In this document: positions 22,421 through 30,008 of the stretch, piece after piece
Layout of the letters: the number at the start of each line of letters is the position of its first letter
Numbering within the stretch: position 1 is the first letter of the stretch
DNA from: Achromobacter sp. UMC46
GTDB lineage: Bacteria; Pseudomonadota; Gammaproteobacteria; Burkholderiales; Burkholderiaceae_B
Length of the DNA stretch: 35,260 nucleotides
NCBI RefSeq assembly: GCF_014170335.1
Contig: NZ_LZZS01000008.1
Location: forward strand, 1 to 35,260
Direction of reading: 5' to 3'
Notes under the pieces: generated by a model
What the model was told of the DNA's origin: nothing
Seen by the model: only the letters and a program-made list of their open reading frames with translations
Database searches by the model: none
Program-made: the position numbers and the translations under genes

Positions 22421-23262
22421 TGTCCGATTCGATGTCTCCTGCTTTCAGTCTGGAATTCTTTCCCCCGCGCGACCTGGCCGGTCAGGAACGGCTGGTCCGC
22501 GCGGCCAAGCAGATGCTGGCCATCCAGCCCAAGTACGTCAGCGTGACCTTCGGCGCGGGCGGTTCCACGCGCGCCGGCACGGCGGATGCCGTGAGCACGC
22601 TGCGCAACCTGGGTTGCGACGCGGCGCCCCACTTGTCGTGCGTGGGCGCTACCCGCCAGGACCTGCGGGACATCCTCCAGGCGTACAAGAACGACGGCGT
22701 GCGGCGCGTGGTCGCACTGCGCGGCGATCTGCCTTCGGGCATGGGCGGCGATGCGGGAGAGCTGCGCTACGCCAACGAACTGGTGTCGTTCATCCGCAAG
22801 GAAACCGGCGACTGGTTCCACATCGAAGTGGCGGCCTATCCCGAAATGCATCCGCAAGCGGCCAACCCGTCCGCCGATCTGGACCATTTCGTGGCCAAGG
22901 TGAACGCCGGTGCCGACGCGGCCATCACGCAGTACTTCTTCAACGCCGACGCCTATTTCGACTTCGTCGACCGGGCCCAGGCCAAGGGCGTGCGCGTGCC
23001 GATCGTGCCGGGCATCATGCCCATCACGAACCACACGCAGCTGCTGCGTTTTTCGGAGATGTGCGGGGCGGAGGTGCCGCGCTGGATCCGCTTGCGCCTG
23101 GCGGAGTTCGGCGACGACAAGGCTTCCATCCGCGCCTTCGGCGTGGATGTCGTCACCGAGCTGTGCCAGACGCTGCTGGACAACGGCGCGCCGGGCCTGC
23201 ATTTCTACACCTTGAACCACGCGGAAGCCCCGCTGGCGGTGTGGAAGGAACTGGCGCTGTAA
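22420..23262 (+). CDS. metF: 5,10-methylenetetrahydrofolate reductase
   Basis: This 280-residue FAD enzyme reduces methylenetetrahydrofolate to 5-methyltetrahydrofolate, the methyl donor for remaking methionine from homocysteine. Markers are FSLEFFPPRD at the N-terminus, the YVSVTFGAGGSTRAGTADAV segment, VALRGDLPSG, EVAAYPEMHPQA, and the AAITQYFFNADAYFDFVDRA and VPIVPGIMPITN segments that line the active site. Its start overlaps the preceding stop (TAATG). Being in the ahcY operon, it should also be controlled by the SAH riboswitch, so homocysteine formation and its remethylation are linked. A strong terminator follows. Confidence 0.97.
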   Translation: MSDSMSPAFSLEFFPPRDLAGQERLVRAAKQMLAIQPKYVSVTFGAGGSTRAGTADAVSTLRNLGCDAAPHLSCVGATRQDLRDILQAYKNDGVRRVVALRGDLPSGMGGDAGELRYANELVSFIRKETGDWFHIEVAAYPEMHPQAANPSADLDHFVAKVNAGADAAITQYFFNADAYFDFVDRAQAKGVRVPIVPGIMPITNHTQLLRFSEMCGAEVPRWIRLRLAEFGDDKASIRAFGVDVVTELCQTLLDNGAPGLHFYTLNHAEAPLAVWKELAL

Positions 23263-23300
23263 TTGCGGCGCTGCATGACGTTGCGCAGCGCGCAATGCGA

Positions 23301-23328
23301 AAGGCCGGCAGAGATGCCGGCCTTTTTT
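23301..23328 (+). terminator. Intrinsic terminator after metF
   Basis: AAGGCCGGCA (23301-23310) and TGCCGGCCTT (23315-23324) form a perfect 10-bp stem with loop GAGA, followed by a run of six T (23323-23328). It can also end the converging Bug-receptor transcript. Confidence 0.94.
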
Positions 23329-23356
23329 CATCCGCGCTCAAGGCGCCTCCGCGCAT

Positions 23357-24355
23357 TCAATCCGCGTACACGCCCACCTTCCTGATGATGCCGCCCCACT
23401 TGTCGACCTCGGCTTGCAGCCAGGTCTGCAGGCCTTCCGGCGTCTGCTTGGATTCGGGCACGATCTCGGCGCCCAGTTCGGCCATCTTCTGCGAGAACGC
23501 CGGGTCTTTCAGGGCCGCGCGCAGCGCCGCGTTGAACTTCGCGATGGCCTCGGGCGGCGTGCCTTTGGGTGCGTAGACGCCGTGCCACACCTTGACCTCG
23601 AACCCCTTCAATCCGCCTTCCTGCAACGTCGGCGCGTCGGGCAGCGCCTTGATGCGGTCCAGCGTCGTGACGCCGTACAGCTTCACGCGTTCCGCCTTGA
23701 TCTGCGGGATGGTCTGCGTGGTCTGGTCGCACAGCACGTCGACCTGGCCACCCAACAACGCCGTCATCGCAGGTGCCGTGCCGGCATACGGCACGGTCGT
23801 GAACTGCACGCCCAGAGACTCCTGCAACAGCATGCCGCACAGTTGCGACACGGCGCCCAGCCCGGCATTGGCCAGGTTGACCTTGTTGCCGTTTTCTTTC
23901 GCGTACTTGATGAAGCCGGCCATGCCGTCGGCCGGCAGGTCCTTGCGGCCCAGCAGCGTCATGGGCACGTCCGCCACCTGCCCGACATACGCGAAGTCCG
24001 TCAGCGGATTGAACGACAGCTTGCGGTACAACGCCGGCGCCGTGGCCATGCCGTTGTGGTGGATCAGGAAGGTATAGCCGTCGGGCGCCGCGCGCGCCAC
24101 GTGCTGGGACGCCAGCGTGCCGCCGGCGCCCGTGCGGTTTTCGATGATGATGCTCTGGCCCAGCGTCTTGGCCATGGAGGCGCCCAGGCTGCGCGCCACC
24201 ACGTCCGTCGGGCCGCCCGCCGCGAACGGCACGACGAGTGAAATGGGATGGTTCGGATATGCGCCCTGCGCGCTGGCGGAACCCCAGGCAAGGCAGGACA
24301 GTGCCAGCAGGGGCCAGGCGGCACGCGTCGCCGCGCGCGTGAAGATGTGGGGCAT
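23357..24355 (-). CDS. Orphan TctC/Bug-family periplasmic receptor
   Basis: This 332-residue protein is a second Bug receptor. It has a signal peptide (MPHIFTRAATRAAWPLLALSCLAWGSASAQG), then YPNHPISLVVPFAAGGPTDVVARSLGASMAKTLGQSIIIENRTGAGG, VPYAGTAPAMTALLGGQVDVLCDQ and the family C-terminus. It should bind a small organic acid in the periplasm. The ATG at 24355 is chosen because the signal peptide begins there and GGAGCGAGA lies just upstream. It stands alone: neither neighbour is a transport or catabolic gene, as is common for the many Bug paralogs of this bacterial group. It converges with metF. Ligand unknown. Confidence 0.92.
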   Translation of the reverse strand: MPHIFTRAATRAAWPLLALSCLAWGSASAQGAYPNHPISLVVPFAAGGPTDVVARSLGASMAKTLGQSIIIENRTGAGGTLASQHVARAAPDGYTFLIHHNGMATAPALYRKLSFNPLTDFAYVGQVADVPMTLLGRKDLPADGMAGFIKYAKENGNKVNLANAGLGAVSQLCGMLLQESLGVQFTTVPYAGTAPAMTALLGGQVDVLCDQTTQTIPQIKAERVKLYGVTTLDRIKALPDAPTLQEGGLKGFEVKVWHGVYAPKGTPPEAIAKFNAALRAALKDPAFSQKMAELGAEIVPESKQTPEGLQTWLQAEVDKWGGIIRKVGVYAD

Positions 24356-24482
24356 GTCTCGCTCCTTGTGGTTTTCTCGGGTCGCGCGAACGCAGCGCGG
24401 GCCGGCACCAGTGTCGCGTGTCAGGCCAAGGAAGAGAATTTGCCGTTTCACAAGCCGGGTTTCGGCGGGGGGAAAGGCGGGT

Positions 24483-25277
24483 TTACGCGGTATGCGATGG
24501 ATGCGCGGGGATAGCAGGGATATCCCGCGAATCCAGCTTGCTGCATGGCAGTGCCGCCGCTTTCACACGGTCATGGAAATAACGGTGGAATATTTCCCAG
24601 TCCCCGTATTGGTGGGATGCCACTTGATAGGCGCATAGCCTGCCGATCAGGCCGCATATCCAGTCGGCGCATTGAAGCGTCTGGAACAGGTAGCTTTCGC
24701 CTTGGAGCGGGGGTTCGACCAACGTTCTGCAGCGGTCGGTTTCAGTGGAGAACATCGCAAGGGTACAGGCTTCCACATTCATTTCGCGCCAGATGCTGCC
24801 GGCTTGCTGTTCATCAAGCAACAACATGAAGGTCGCTTGGCGCGCCGCGCAAAAGCGGTCTGCCTGGCGCACCAGTTGCAGCAAATGATGCTTGAAGACC
24901 TCTGCCGGTTGGTGGGCGGCTTCGCCCGCCGCTTTGTGCTCGCCACCATAGATCACATGGCCGCCGAGTTGCTTTAGCCGATTGAGCAATCTTCCCGTGG
25001 CTGTCCGTAGCTCTCGATACTTCTCCACGTTCTTGACGGTATAGAGTTGCGCTCCTTTCTTTTCCCATCGGTACGCAGGTTCGTTCTGTTGTTCGAGTTC
25101 GAACTTCAACAGGCGGCACTTCAGTTTGTAGAAGTAGATGGCAAAGTCCCGCACTGCCGCGACGGGTAGAACTAGCCCGCCAAAGCCAAAGACAGGGCTG
25201 GTTCTGTGCCTTTCGTGGTCACGGGAGACGAAGGGGCCGATATGCCCGAATTCGTCCAGATACACGACATAATGCAT
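24483..25277 (-). CDS. DUF3800 protein, probably horizontally acquired
   Basis: This 264-residue protein starts with MHYVVYLDEFGHIGPF, the DUF3800 N-terminal YxDExG motif. A middle strand carries a second acidic pair (FMLLLDEQQAGS), and the late LQCADWICGLIGR segment supplies another conserved Asp. The domain has an RNase H-like arrangement of acidic residues and is often found in defence or mobile contexts, but its function is not established. The ATG at 25277 has an AGAGGA Shine-Dalgarno 8 nt upstream; the longer frame to 25460 has no homology. GC content and codon use are clearly lower than in flanking genes, pointing to acquisition. No mobile-element genes or repeats flank it. Confidence 0.85.
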   Translation of the reverse strand: MHYVVYLDEFGHIGPFVSRDHERHRTSPVFGFGGLVLPVAAVRDFAIYFYKLKCRLLKFELEQQNEPAYRWEKKGAQLYTVKNVEKYRELRTATGRLLNRLKQLGGHVIYGGEHKAAGEAAHQPAEVFKHHLLQLVRQADRFCAARQATFMLLLDEQQAGSIWREMNVEACTLAMFSTETDRCRTLVEPPLQGESYLFQTLQCADWICGLIGRLCAYQVASHQYGDWEIFHRYFHDRVKAAALPCSKLDSRDIPAIPAHPSHTA

Positions 25278-25626
25278 GACGAGATCCTCTGCACAGCATG
25301 CCGACGCATGCAATTTGAGGCAGTGTAGGCCGTGGGAATAGACCGTTTTCGTTGTAGTGAGCGCAAATGTCACCATTCCCCGATGGCCAGGGGGCGATCT
25401 CTTGTGCAAAGACACGAAAGCCCGCTGCAATTGCTTGCGCGGGCCTCGGAAGGTGGGCACATGACTGGCATATGCGTTGAAAAGACTTTAGGTGAATCCA
25501 AGGCATTAGCGCAAGCGGCAAGACCGTAGAACTGTCGAAACTGCCTGCGGAATCGCCGTTATCAGACTGAATCCAGAGTCCGTATCCCGCTAACGATCCA
25601 CAATGTCGCGCCGTGGCTGTCCGGCC
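25278..25626. other. Gene-free spacer between the DUF3800 gene and the Anbu operon
   Basis: No convincing coding frame, tRNA or known RNA is seen. Composition is closer to the DUF3800 gene than to the GC-rich Anbu operon, so it may be part of the same acquired piece. Two GCATGC palindromes (25296-25301 and 25306-25311) lie just upstream of the DUF3800 Shine-Dalgarno and could be an operator. A hairpin at 25420-25444 may end the leftward Anbu transcript. Confidence 0.6.
25420..25444 (-). terminator. Possible weak terminator downstream of the Anbu operon
   Basis: GCCCGC (25420-25425) pairs with GCGGGC (25439-25444) around a 13-nt loop. In the minus direction TTTCGTGTCTTTG follows, an interrupted T-run. 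It lies about 180 bp after the Anbu stop, so efficiency is doubtful. Confidence 0.35.
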
Positions 25627-26490
25627 TTAATTCGCCTGGTCCTTGCCCGGGTCTTCCGCCAGTACTTGCGGCGTGGGGTAGCTGGGTTGCGGCGTGTTCA
25701 CGGGTTCGATGCGCAGCGGCTGGTGGACGCGGCTGGGCGGCACCAGCGAACCGGGGGCGTCCGGGTTGGTCCACAGCGGGTCCGGGATCTCGGCGAAGAC
25801 CTGGCGCAGGCGTTCGCCCCAGGTGCCGCGGATCATGCGGAAGTACTCGTTGTTCTCGTCGATGCTGGCGAAGTGCGTGACGCGCAGCGCGTTCGTGTCA
25901 TAGACCAGCAGGTCCAGCGGCAGGCCCACGGAAATGTTCGAGCGCAGCGTGGAGTCCATCGAGATCAGCGCGCACTTGGCGGCCTCGTCCAGCGAGGTAT
26001 CGGGGCGCAGCACGCGGTCCAGGATGGGCTTGCCGTACTTGGCTTCGCCGATCTGGAAATACGGGCATTCCTGGCTGGCCTCGATGAAGTTGCCCGCCGA
26101 ATAGATCTGGAACAGCCGGCAGCGCTCGGTGCCGATCTGCCCCCCAAAGATCATGCTGACGTTGAAGTCCACGCCTTGCTCGTGCAGGGCGGGGGCTTCG
26201 CGTTGATAGACCTCGCGCACGGCAGCGCCGACGCAGCGGGTGGCCTCGAACAGGTCGGCCGCGTTCCAGATCGTGTCGCCGCCTTCGTCGTGCTGGCGGG
26301 TCAGCGCATGCAGCACGGCCTGGCTCACCGCCAGGTTGCCGGACGACATCAGGACCATGACGCGCTCGCCGGGGCGCTCGAAGACGGTCATCTTGCGGAA
26401 GACGCTGATCTGGTCGACGCCGGCGTTGGTGCGGGAGTCGGACAGGAAAACCAAGCCGGCGTCGAGGCGGGCTGCTACGCAGTAGGTCAT
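25627..26490 (-). CDS. Anbu proteasome-like peptidase subunit
   Basis: This 287-residue protein is an Anbu (ancestral beta-subunit) homolog of the N-terminal nucleophile hydrolase superfamily. Met-Thr-Tyr-Cys at the start leaves Thr as N-terminal nucleophile after Met removal. GLVFLSDSRTNAGVD supplies the conserved acid and FRKM the conserved lysine. GNLAVSQAVLHAL and the late RSNISVGLPLDLLVYD also match. The ATG at 26490 is chosen because an upstream in-frame ATG at 26520 would bury the Thr. Known Anbu particles form lock-washer rings in the cytoplasm; substrates are unknown. About 40 proline-rich residues extend past the usual end. It is the last gene of the operon, 54 bp after the transglutaminase gene. 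No Shine-Dalgarno is visible and a hairpin precedes it. Confidence 0.93.
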   Translation of the reverse strand: MTYCVAARLDAGLVFLSDSRTNAGVDQISVFRKMTVFERPGERVMVLMSSGNLAVSQAVLHALTRQHDEGGDTIWNAADLFEATRCVGAAVREVYQREAPALHEQGVDFNVSMIFGGQIGTERCRLFQIYSAGNFIEASQECPYFQIGEAKYGKPILDRVLRPDTSLDEAAKCALISMDSTLRSNISVGLPLDLLVYDTNALRVTHFASIDENNEYFRMIRGTWGERLRQVFAEIPDPLWTNPDAPGSLVPPSRVHQPLRIEPVNTPQPSYPTPQVLAEDPGKDQAN

Positions 26491-26504
26491 GATCGAAAAT
26501 TTGG

Positions 26505-26532
26505 AAAAACCACGCCGCATTGTATTGCGGCG
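26505..26532 (-). terminator. Terminator-like attenuator between transglutaminase and Anbu genes
   Basis: CGCCGCA (26513-26519) and TGCGGCG (26526-26532) form a 7-bp GC-rich stem with a 6-nt loop. In the minus direction TGG and five T (26505-26509) follow. It sits 15 bp before the Anbu ATG and could reduce Anbu expression relative to the upstream genes. Confidence 0.55.
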
Positions 26533-26544
26533 CGGGTTCGGCCG

Positions 26545-27348
26545 TTACTGCTGCCCGGAAGTCTGGACCTGCACGTTGATCTCCATGGATTCCTCGCCGC
26601 CGCCGGTGCGCACGCCGCGCACCGGCGAGGCCGAATCGTAGTCGCGCGCCACGGCCAGCCGGCAATGGCTGTCCGAGGCGAACTGGCGGTTGGTGATGTC
26701 GACGCTGGTCCAGCCGATGTCGGACAGCCAGACGTCGGCCCAGGCGTGGCTGGCCGAGTGTTCCGAGGTCGTGTACACGTAGCCGCTGACATAGCGGGCC
26801 GGCACGCCCAGGCCGCGCACGCAGGCCAGGAACAGGTGGGCATGGTCCTGGCAGACGCCATGCCCCATGACCAGCACCTGGTTCGCCGCGGTGGTGACGT
26901 CGGTGGTGCCGGGTTCGTAGGCGACCCGGTCGCTGATGGCGTTGGCCAGCGCCAGGATGTCGTCGGGCGTGGTCAGGCCGTTGGGCAAGACCTCGCGCAC
27001 GAAGGCCATGATCGTGTCGTCGGCCTGCGTCAGCGGCGTCTGCACGCAATAGGCGTGAACGGGCAAGCGGCTGTCTTCGCCGCCCAGCACGCCGCGCACA
27101 AGCGGCGCGACCTGCACCTGCCCGACCACGCGCAGCTCGATGTCGGTATGCGGATGATTCAGGGTCAGCGTATGCGTGATGTTGCCGTAGGCGTCCACCT
27201 GCTTTTCCAGCCCGCCGGGCGCGTCGATGTTCCAGCGCAGCACGCGCTGATGCTCGTCGTCGCGCGGCGTCAGGCGCAGCGTCTGGATGCTGTAGGTGAC
27301 CGGCGCGGTGTAGCGGTAGTGGGTGACGTGGGTGATGAACTGTTTCAT
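26545..27348 (-). CDS. Transglutaminase-like cysteine protease of the Anbu operon
   Basis: This 267-residue protein has an N-terminal beta domain (ITHVTHYRYTAPVTYSIQTLRLTPR) followed by a transglutaminase-like core. The Cys-His-Asp triad is visible as Cys166 (GHGVCQDHAHL), His201 (SASHAWADVW) and Asp217 (SVDITNRQ). Proteins of this class are usually peptidases or amide-bond-exchange enzymes rather than true transglutaminases. No signal peptide is present, so it acts in the cytoplasm together with the ATP-grasp and alpha-E proteins. It begins 13 bp after the alpha-E stop. The gene combination with Anbu is conserved in many bacteria; the natural peptide or protein substrate is unknown. Confidence 0.93.
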   Translation of the reverse strand: MKQFITHVTHYRYTAPVTYSIQTLRLTPRDDEHQRVLRWNIDAPGGLEKQVDAYGNITHTLTLNHPHTDIELRVVGQVQVAPLVRGVLGGEDSRLPVHAYCVQTPLTQADDTIMAFVREVLPNGLTTPDDILALANAISDRVAYEPGTTDVTTAANQVLVMGHGVCQDHAHLFLACVRGLGVPARYVSGYVYTTSEHSASHAWADVWLSDIGWTSVDITNRQFASDSHCRLAVARDYDSASPVRGVRTGGGEESMEINVQVQTSGQQ

Positions 27349-27361
27349 GGCTGTCTCCGAG

Positions 27362-28372
27362 TTAAGCCGACAGCGGGACCAGGAAGTCCTGGCTGATCCG
27401 GTTGCCCAGGTCGTTGATGCGGTCCAGGAAGTGGTCCAGGTACTGGTGCAGCCCGCTATCCAGGATGTCTTCGACGCGCCCGTATTGCAGTTCGGCGCAC
27501 AGCATGCCGGCGCGCCGCTCGGTCTCGGTCGAGCGCTGGTTGGAGACGCGCGCCAGGTCGTCGGCCACCGCCCGCATCGACGCCAGCAGCGAACGTGGCA
27601 TGTCGCCGTGCAGGATCAGCAGCTCGGCGACGCGGTCGGGCGTGATCACGTCGCGGTACACCTTGCGGTAGATCTCCAGCCCGGACACCGAACTCAGCAG
27701 CGCCGACCAGCGGTAGAACTCGCTTTGCAGCGCGGCGGTGCCGGTGGGTTCGGCGCGCATGTCCTGCGACCCGCTCTGCGAGCCGTTCTGTGCCCCGTTC
27801 TGCGCGGCATTGCTGCCGCGTTCGTGGAATTTCACGTCCAGCATGCGCGCGGTGTTGTCCGCCCGTTCCAGATGCATGCCGATGCGCAGGAAGTACAGTG
27901 CTTCGTCCTCCAGCATCGTGCCGATGGTGACGCCGCGCGCCAGGTGCGAGCGGAACTTCACCCATTCGAAGAATTCGCCCGGATTGCGTTCCAGCAGGCC
28001 CGTGTGCAGATGCTTCAGCAGTTCAAGCCAGGTGGTGTTGTAGGTCTCCCAGACTTCGGTCGTCAGGCTGCCGCGTACCGCGCGCGCGTTTTCGCGGGCG
28101 GCCCGCATGCACGAATAGATGGACGACGGGTTCTCGGGATCGCGCACCATGTACTGCAACACGTCATGGGGCGAGATGGCGGCGTACTTGCTCTGGTACA
28201 GGCCCTGCAGTTCGGAAATGCGCAGGACGCCCAGCCACGAGCCTTCGCGCGTCTGCGTGTCTTGCGGCAGCAGCGACATCTGCAGGTTCACGTCCAGCAT
28301 GCGGGCGGTGTTTTCGGCGCGTTCGGTGTAGCGGCACATCCAGAACAGGTTGTCGGCGGTTCGGCTCAGCAT
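27362..28372 (-). CDS. Alpha-E (DUF403) helical protein
   Basis: This 336-residue mostly helical protein starts with MLSRTADNLFWMCRYTERAENTARMLDV, the hallmark of the alpha-E family. An internal repeat-like copy, FLRIGMHLERADNTARMLDVKFHE, lies near residue 175. The family always accompanies circularly permuted ATP-grasp proteins, and it is thought to assist peptide-bond formation or act as scaffold. A low-complexity Asn/Gln/Gly/Ser insertion (NAAQNGAQNGSQSGSQ, 27770-27820 region) follows the second motif and looks like a disordered loop. The ATG at 28372 follows the ATP-grasp stop by 2 bp, with the Shine-Dalgarno GGAGGA inside the previous gene's last codons, so translation is coupled. Confidence 0.93.
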   Translation of the reverse strand: MLSRTADNLFWMCRYTERAENTARMLDVNLQMSLLPQDTQTREGSWLGVLRISELQGLYQSKYAAISPHDVLQYMVRDPENPSSIYSCMRAARENARAVRGSLTTEVWETYNTTWLELLKHLHTGLLERNPGEFFEWVKFRSHLARGVTIGTMLEDEALYFLRIGMHLERADNTARMLDVKFHERGSNAAQNGAQNGSQSGSQDMRAEPTGTAALQSEFYRWSALLSSVSGLEIYRKVYRDVITPDRVAELLILHGDMPRSLLASMRAVADDLARVSNQRSTETERRAGMLCAELQYGRVEDILDSGLHQYLDHFLDRINDLGNRISQDFLVPLSA

Positions 28373-28374
28373 GT

Positions 28375-29805
28375 TCAGTCCTCCAGAACCCAGGTGTCTT
28401 TGGTGCCACCGCCCTGGCTGCTGTTGACCACCAGCGAACCTTCGGTCAGCGCCACGCGGCACAGGCCGCCGGGGACCGTGCGGATGTCTTTGCCGCACAG
28501 CACATAGGGGCGCAGGTCCACATGCCGTGGCGCGACGCCCGATTCCACATAGGTCGGGATGGTGGATAGCGCCAGCGTCGGCTGCGCGATGTAGTTGGCG
28601 GGGTTGGCGCGCACGCGGTCCTTGAACGCGTCGACCTCGGCGCGCGTGGACGACGGGCCCACCAGCATGCCGTAGCCGCCCGCGCCGTGCACCTCCTTCA
28701 CCACCAGGTCGTGCATGTTCGCCAGCACGTGGGACAGCTCGTCCGGCCGGCCGCAACGCCAGGTCGGCACGTTCGACAGAATGGGTTCTTCGCTGAGATA
28801 GAACCGGATCATGTCCGGCACGTATAGATAGGTGGACTTGTCGTCGGCGATGCCGGTGCCGATGGCGTTGGCGAGCGTGACGCGGCCAGCGCGGTACACC
28901 GACAGCAGCCCGGGCACGCCCAGCGCCGAGTCGGCGCGAAACGACAAGGGGTCAAGGAAGTCGTCGTCCAGCCGGCGGTAAATCACGTCCACCTTGCGCG
29001 GGCCCTGGGTGGTGCGCATGTAGACGGTGTTCTGCTCGACGAACAGGTCTTGCCCTTCCACCAGTTCCACGCCCATCTGCTGGGCCAGGAACGCGTGTTC
29101 GAAATAGGCAGAGTTGTACATGCCGGGCGTCAGCACCACCACGGTGGGGTCGTCGCCGCCGTGCGGCGCGACTTCGCGCAGGTTGTCCAGCAGCAGGTCG
29201 GGATAGTGCGCCACCGGTTCGACCTTGATGCGGTTGAACGCGTCCGGCATCAGCCGCATCGACATCTTGCGGTTCTCAAGCATGTAGGACACGCCGGAGG
29301 GCACGCGCAGGTTATCTTCCAGCACGTAGAACTCGCCCGCGCCCGCGCGCACGATGTCCACGCCGGCGATGTGGCAGTAGATGTCTTCCGCCACGTCCAC
29401 GTCCTGCATTTCGGGGCGGTACTGGGCGTTCAGGAACACCTGTTCGGCCGGCACGATGCCGGCGCGCACGATGTCGTGGCCGTGATAGATGTCGTGGATG
29501 AACATGTTCAGCGCGCGCACGCGCTGTTTCAGGCCGGCCTCCAGGTGACGCCATTCGTCGGCGGGGATGACCCGGGGGATCAGGTCGAAAGGAATCAGGC
29601 GTTCAGTGCCGGCGGCGTCGCCGGCGACCGAAAAGGTGATGCCGACGCGGCGGAAACTCAGGTCGGCTTCGAGCCTTCGCACGGCCATGGCTTCGGCCGA
29701 TTGCTCTTGGTGCCAGCGCTCGAAGGCCTGGTATTGGGAGCGGACGCCGCTGGCGCTGTCGCGCATTTCGTCAAAAGCGGCTGGACGGGATGATCTGTCC
29801 TTCAT
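28375..29805 (-). CDS. Circularly permuted ATP-grasp (type 2) peptide ligase-like protein
   Basis: This 476-residue protein belongs to the circularly permuted ATP-grasp family (formerly DUF404/DUF407). Hallmarks are IPFDLIPRVIPADEW near residue 75, ALNMFIHDIYHG, RPEMQDVDV, the EFYVLEDNLRVPSGVSYMLENR nucleotide/metal-binding block, DVIYRRLDDDFLDPL, NAIGTGIADDKS and the C-terminal VVKEVHGAGGYGML. ATP-grasp enzymes join a carboxylate to an amine using ATP; here, ligation of amino acids or tagging of a protein is predicted from families studied comparatively. The ATG at 29805 has a GGAGGAG Shine-Dalgarno. It is first of four genes driven by an apparent sigma-54 promoter at 29900-29915. Confidence 0.94.
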   Translation of the reverse strand: MKDRSSRPAAFDEMRDSASGVRSQYQAFERWHQEQSAEAMAVRRLEADLSFRRVGITFSVAGDAAGTERLIPFDLIPRVIPADEWRHLEAGLKQRVRALNMFIHDIYHGHDIVRAGIVPAEQVFLNAQYRPEMQDVDVAEDIYCHIAGVDIVRAGAGEFYVLEDNLRVPSGVSYMLENRKMSMRLMPDAFNRIKVEPVAHYPDLLLDNLREVAPHGGDDPTVVVLTPGMYNSAYFEHAFLAQQMGVELVEGQDLFVEQNTVYMRTTQGPRKVDVIYRRLDDDFLDPLSFRADSALGVPGLLSVYRAGRVTLANAIGTGIADDKSTYLYVPDMIRFYLSEEPILSNVPTWRCGRPDELSHVLANMHDLVVKEVHGAGGYGMLVGPSSTRAEVDAFKDRVRANPANYIAQPTLALSTIPTYVESGVAPRHVDLRPYVLCGKDIRTVPGGLCRVALTEGSLVVNSSQGGGTKDTWVLED

Positions 29806-29899
29806 GGCTCCTCCGATGCTGGGTGCTGCGGCCAGCCGGCAGGCGGCGGCCTTGCACACGGTCATTACCCGGCCGATGCGTGGCCGGTCCTAAAGAATA

Positions 29900-29915
29900 A
29901 GCAACCCCCGTGCCA
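29900..29915 (-). promoter_or_regulatory. Sigma-54 (RpoN) promoter of the Anbu operon
   Basis: Read on the minus strand, the sequence is TGGCACGGGGGTTGCT (29915 down to 29900), a full match to the sigma-54 consensus TGGCACRNNNNTTGCW. The invariant GG (-24) and GC (-12) have the required spacing. It predicts a start near 29889, giving a leader of about 84 nt before the ATP-grasp ATG. An NtrC-type enhancer lies upstream. Confidence 0.9.
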
Positions 29916-30008
29916 GCTTTTCGGGCAAGCGGCGGCCTTGGGCACAATATCCTCCCAAGGGCGCCGAAACGCCATCCCCCGCCCCGCGTAATGCGCCCGC
30001 GCCCGTTA

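Noticed and set aside
25278..25626. tRNA or attachment site next to the DUF3800 gene
   Set aside because: No cloverleaf, no tRNA 3' fragment and no direct repeats flanking the gene were found by eye.
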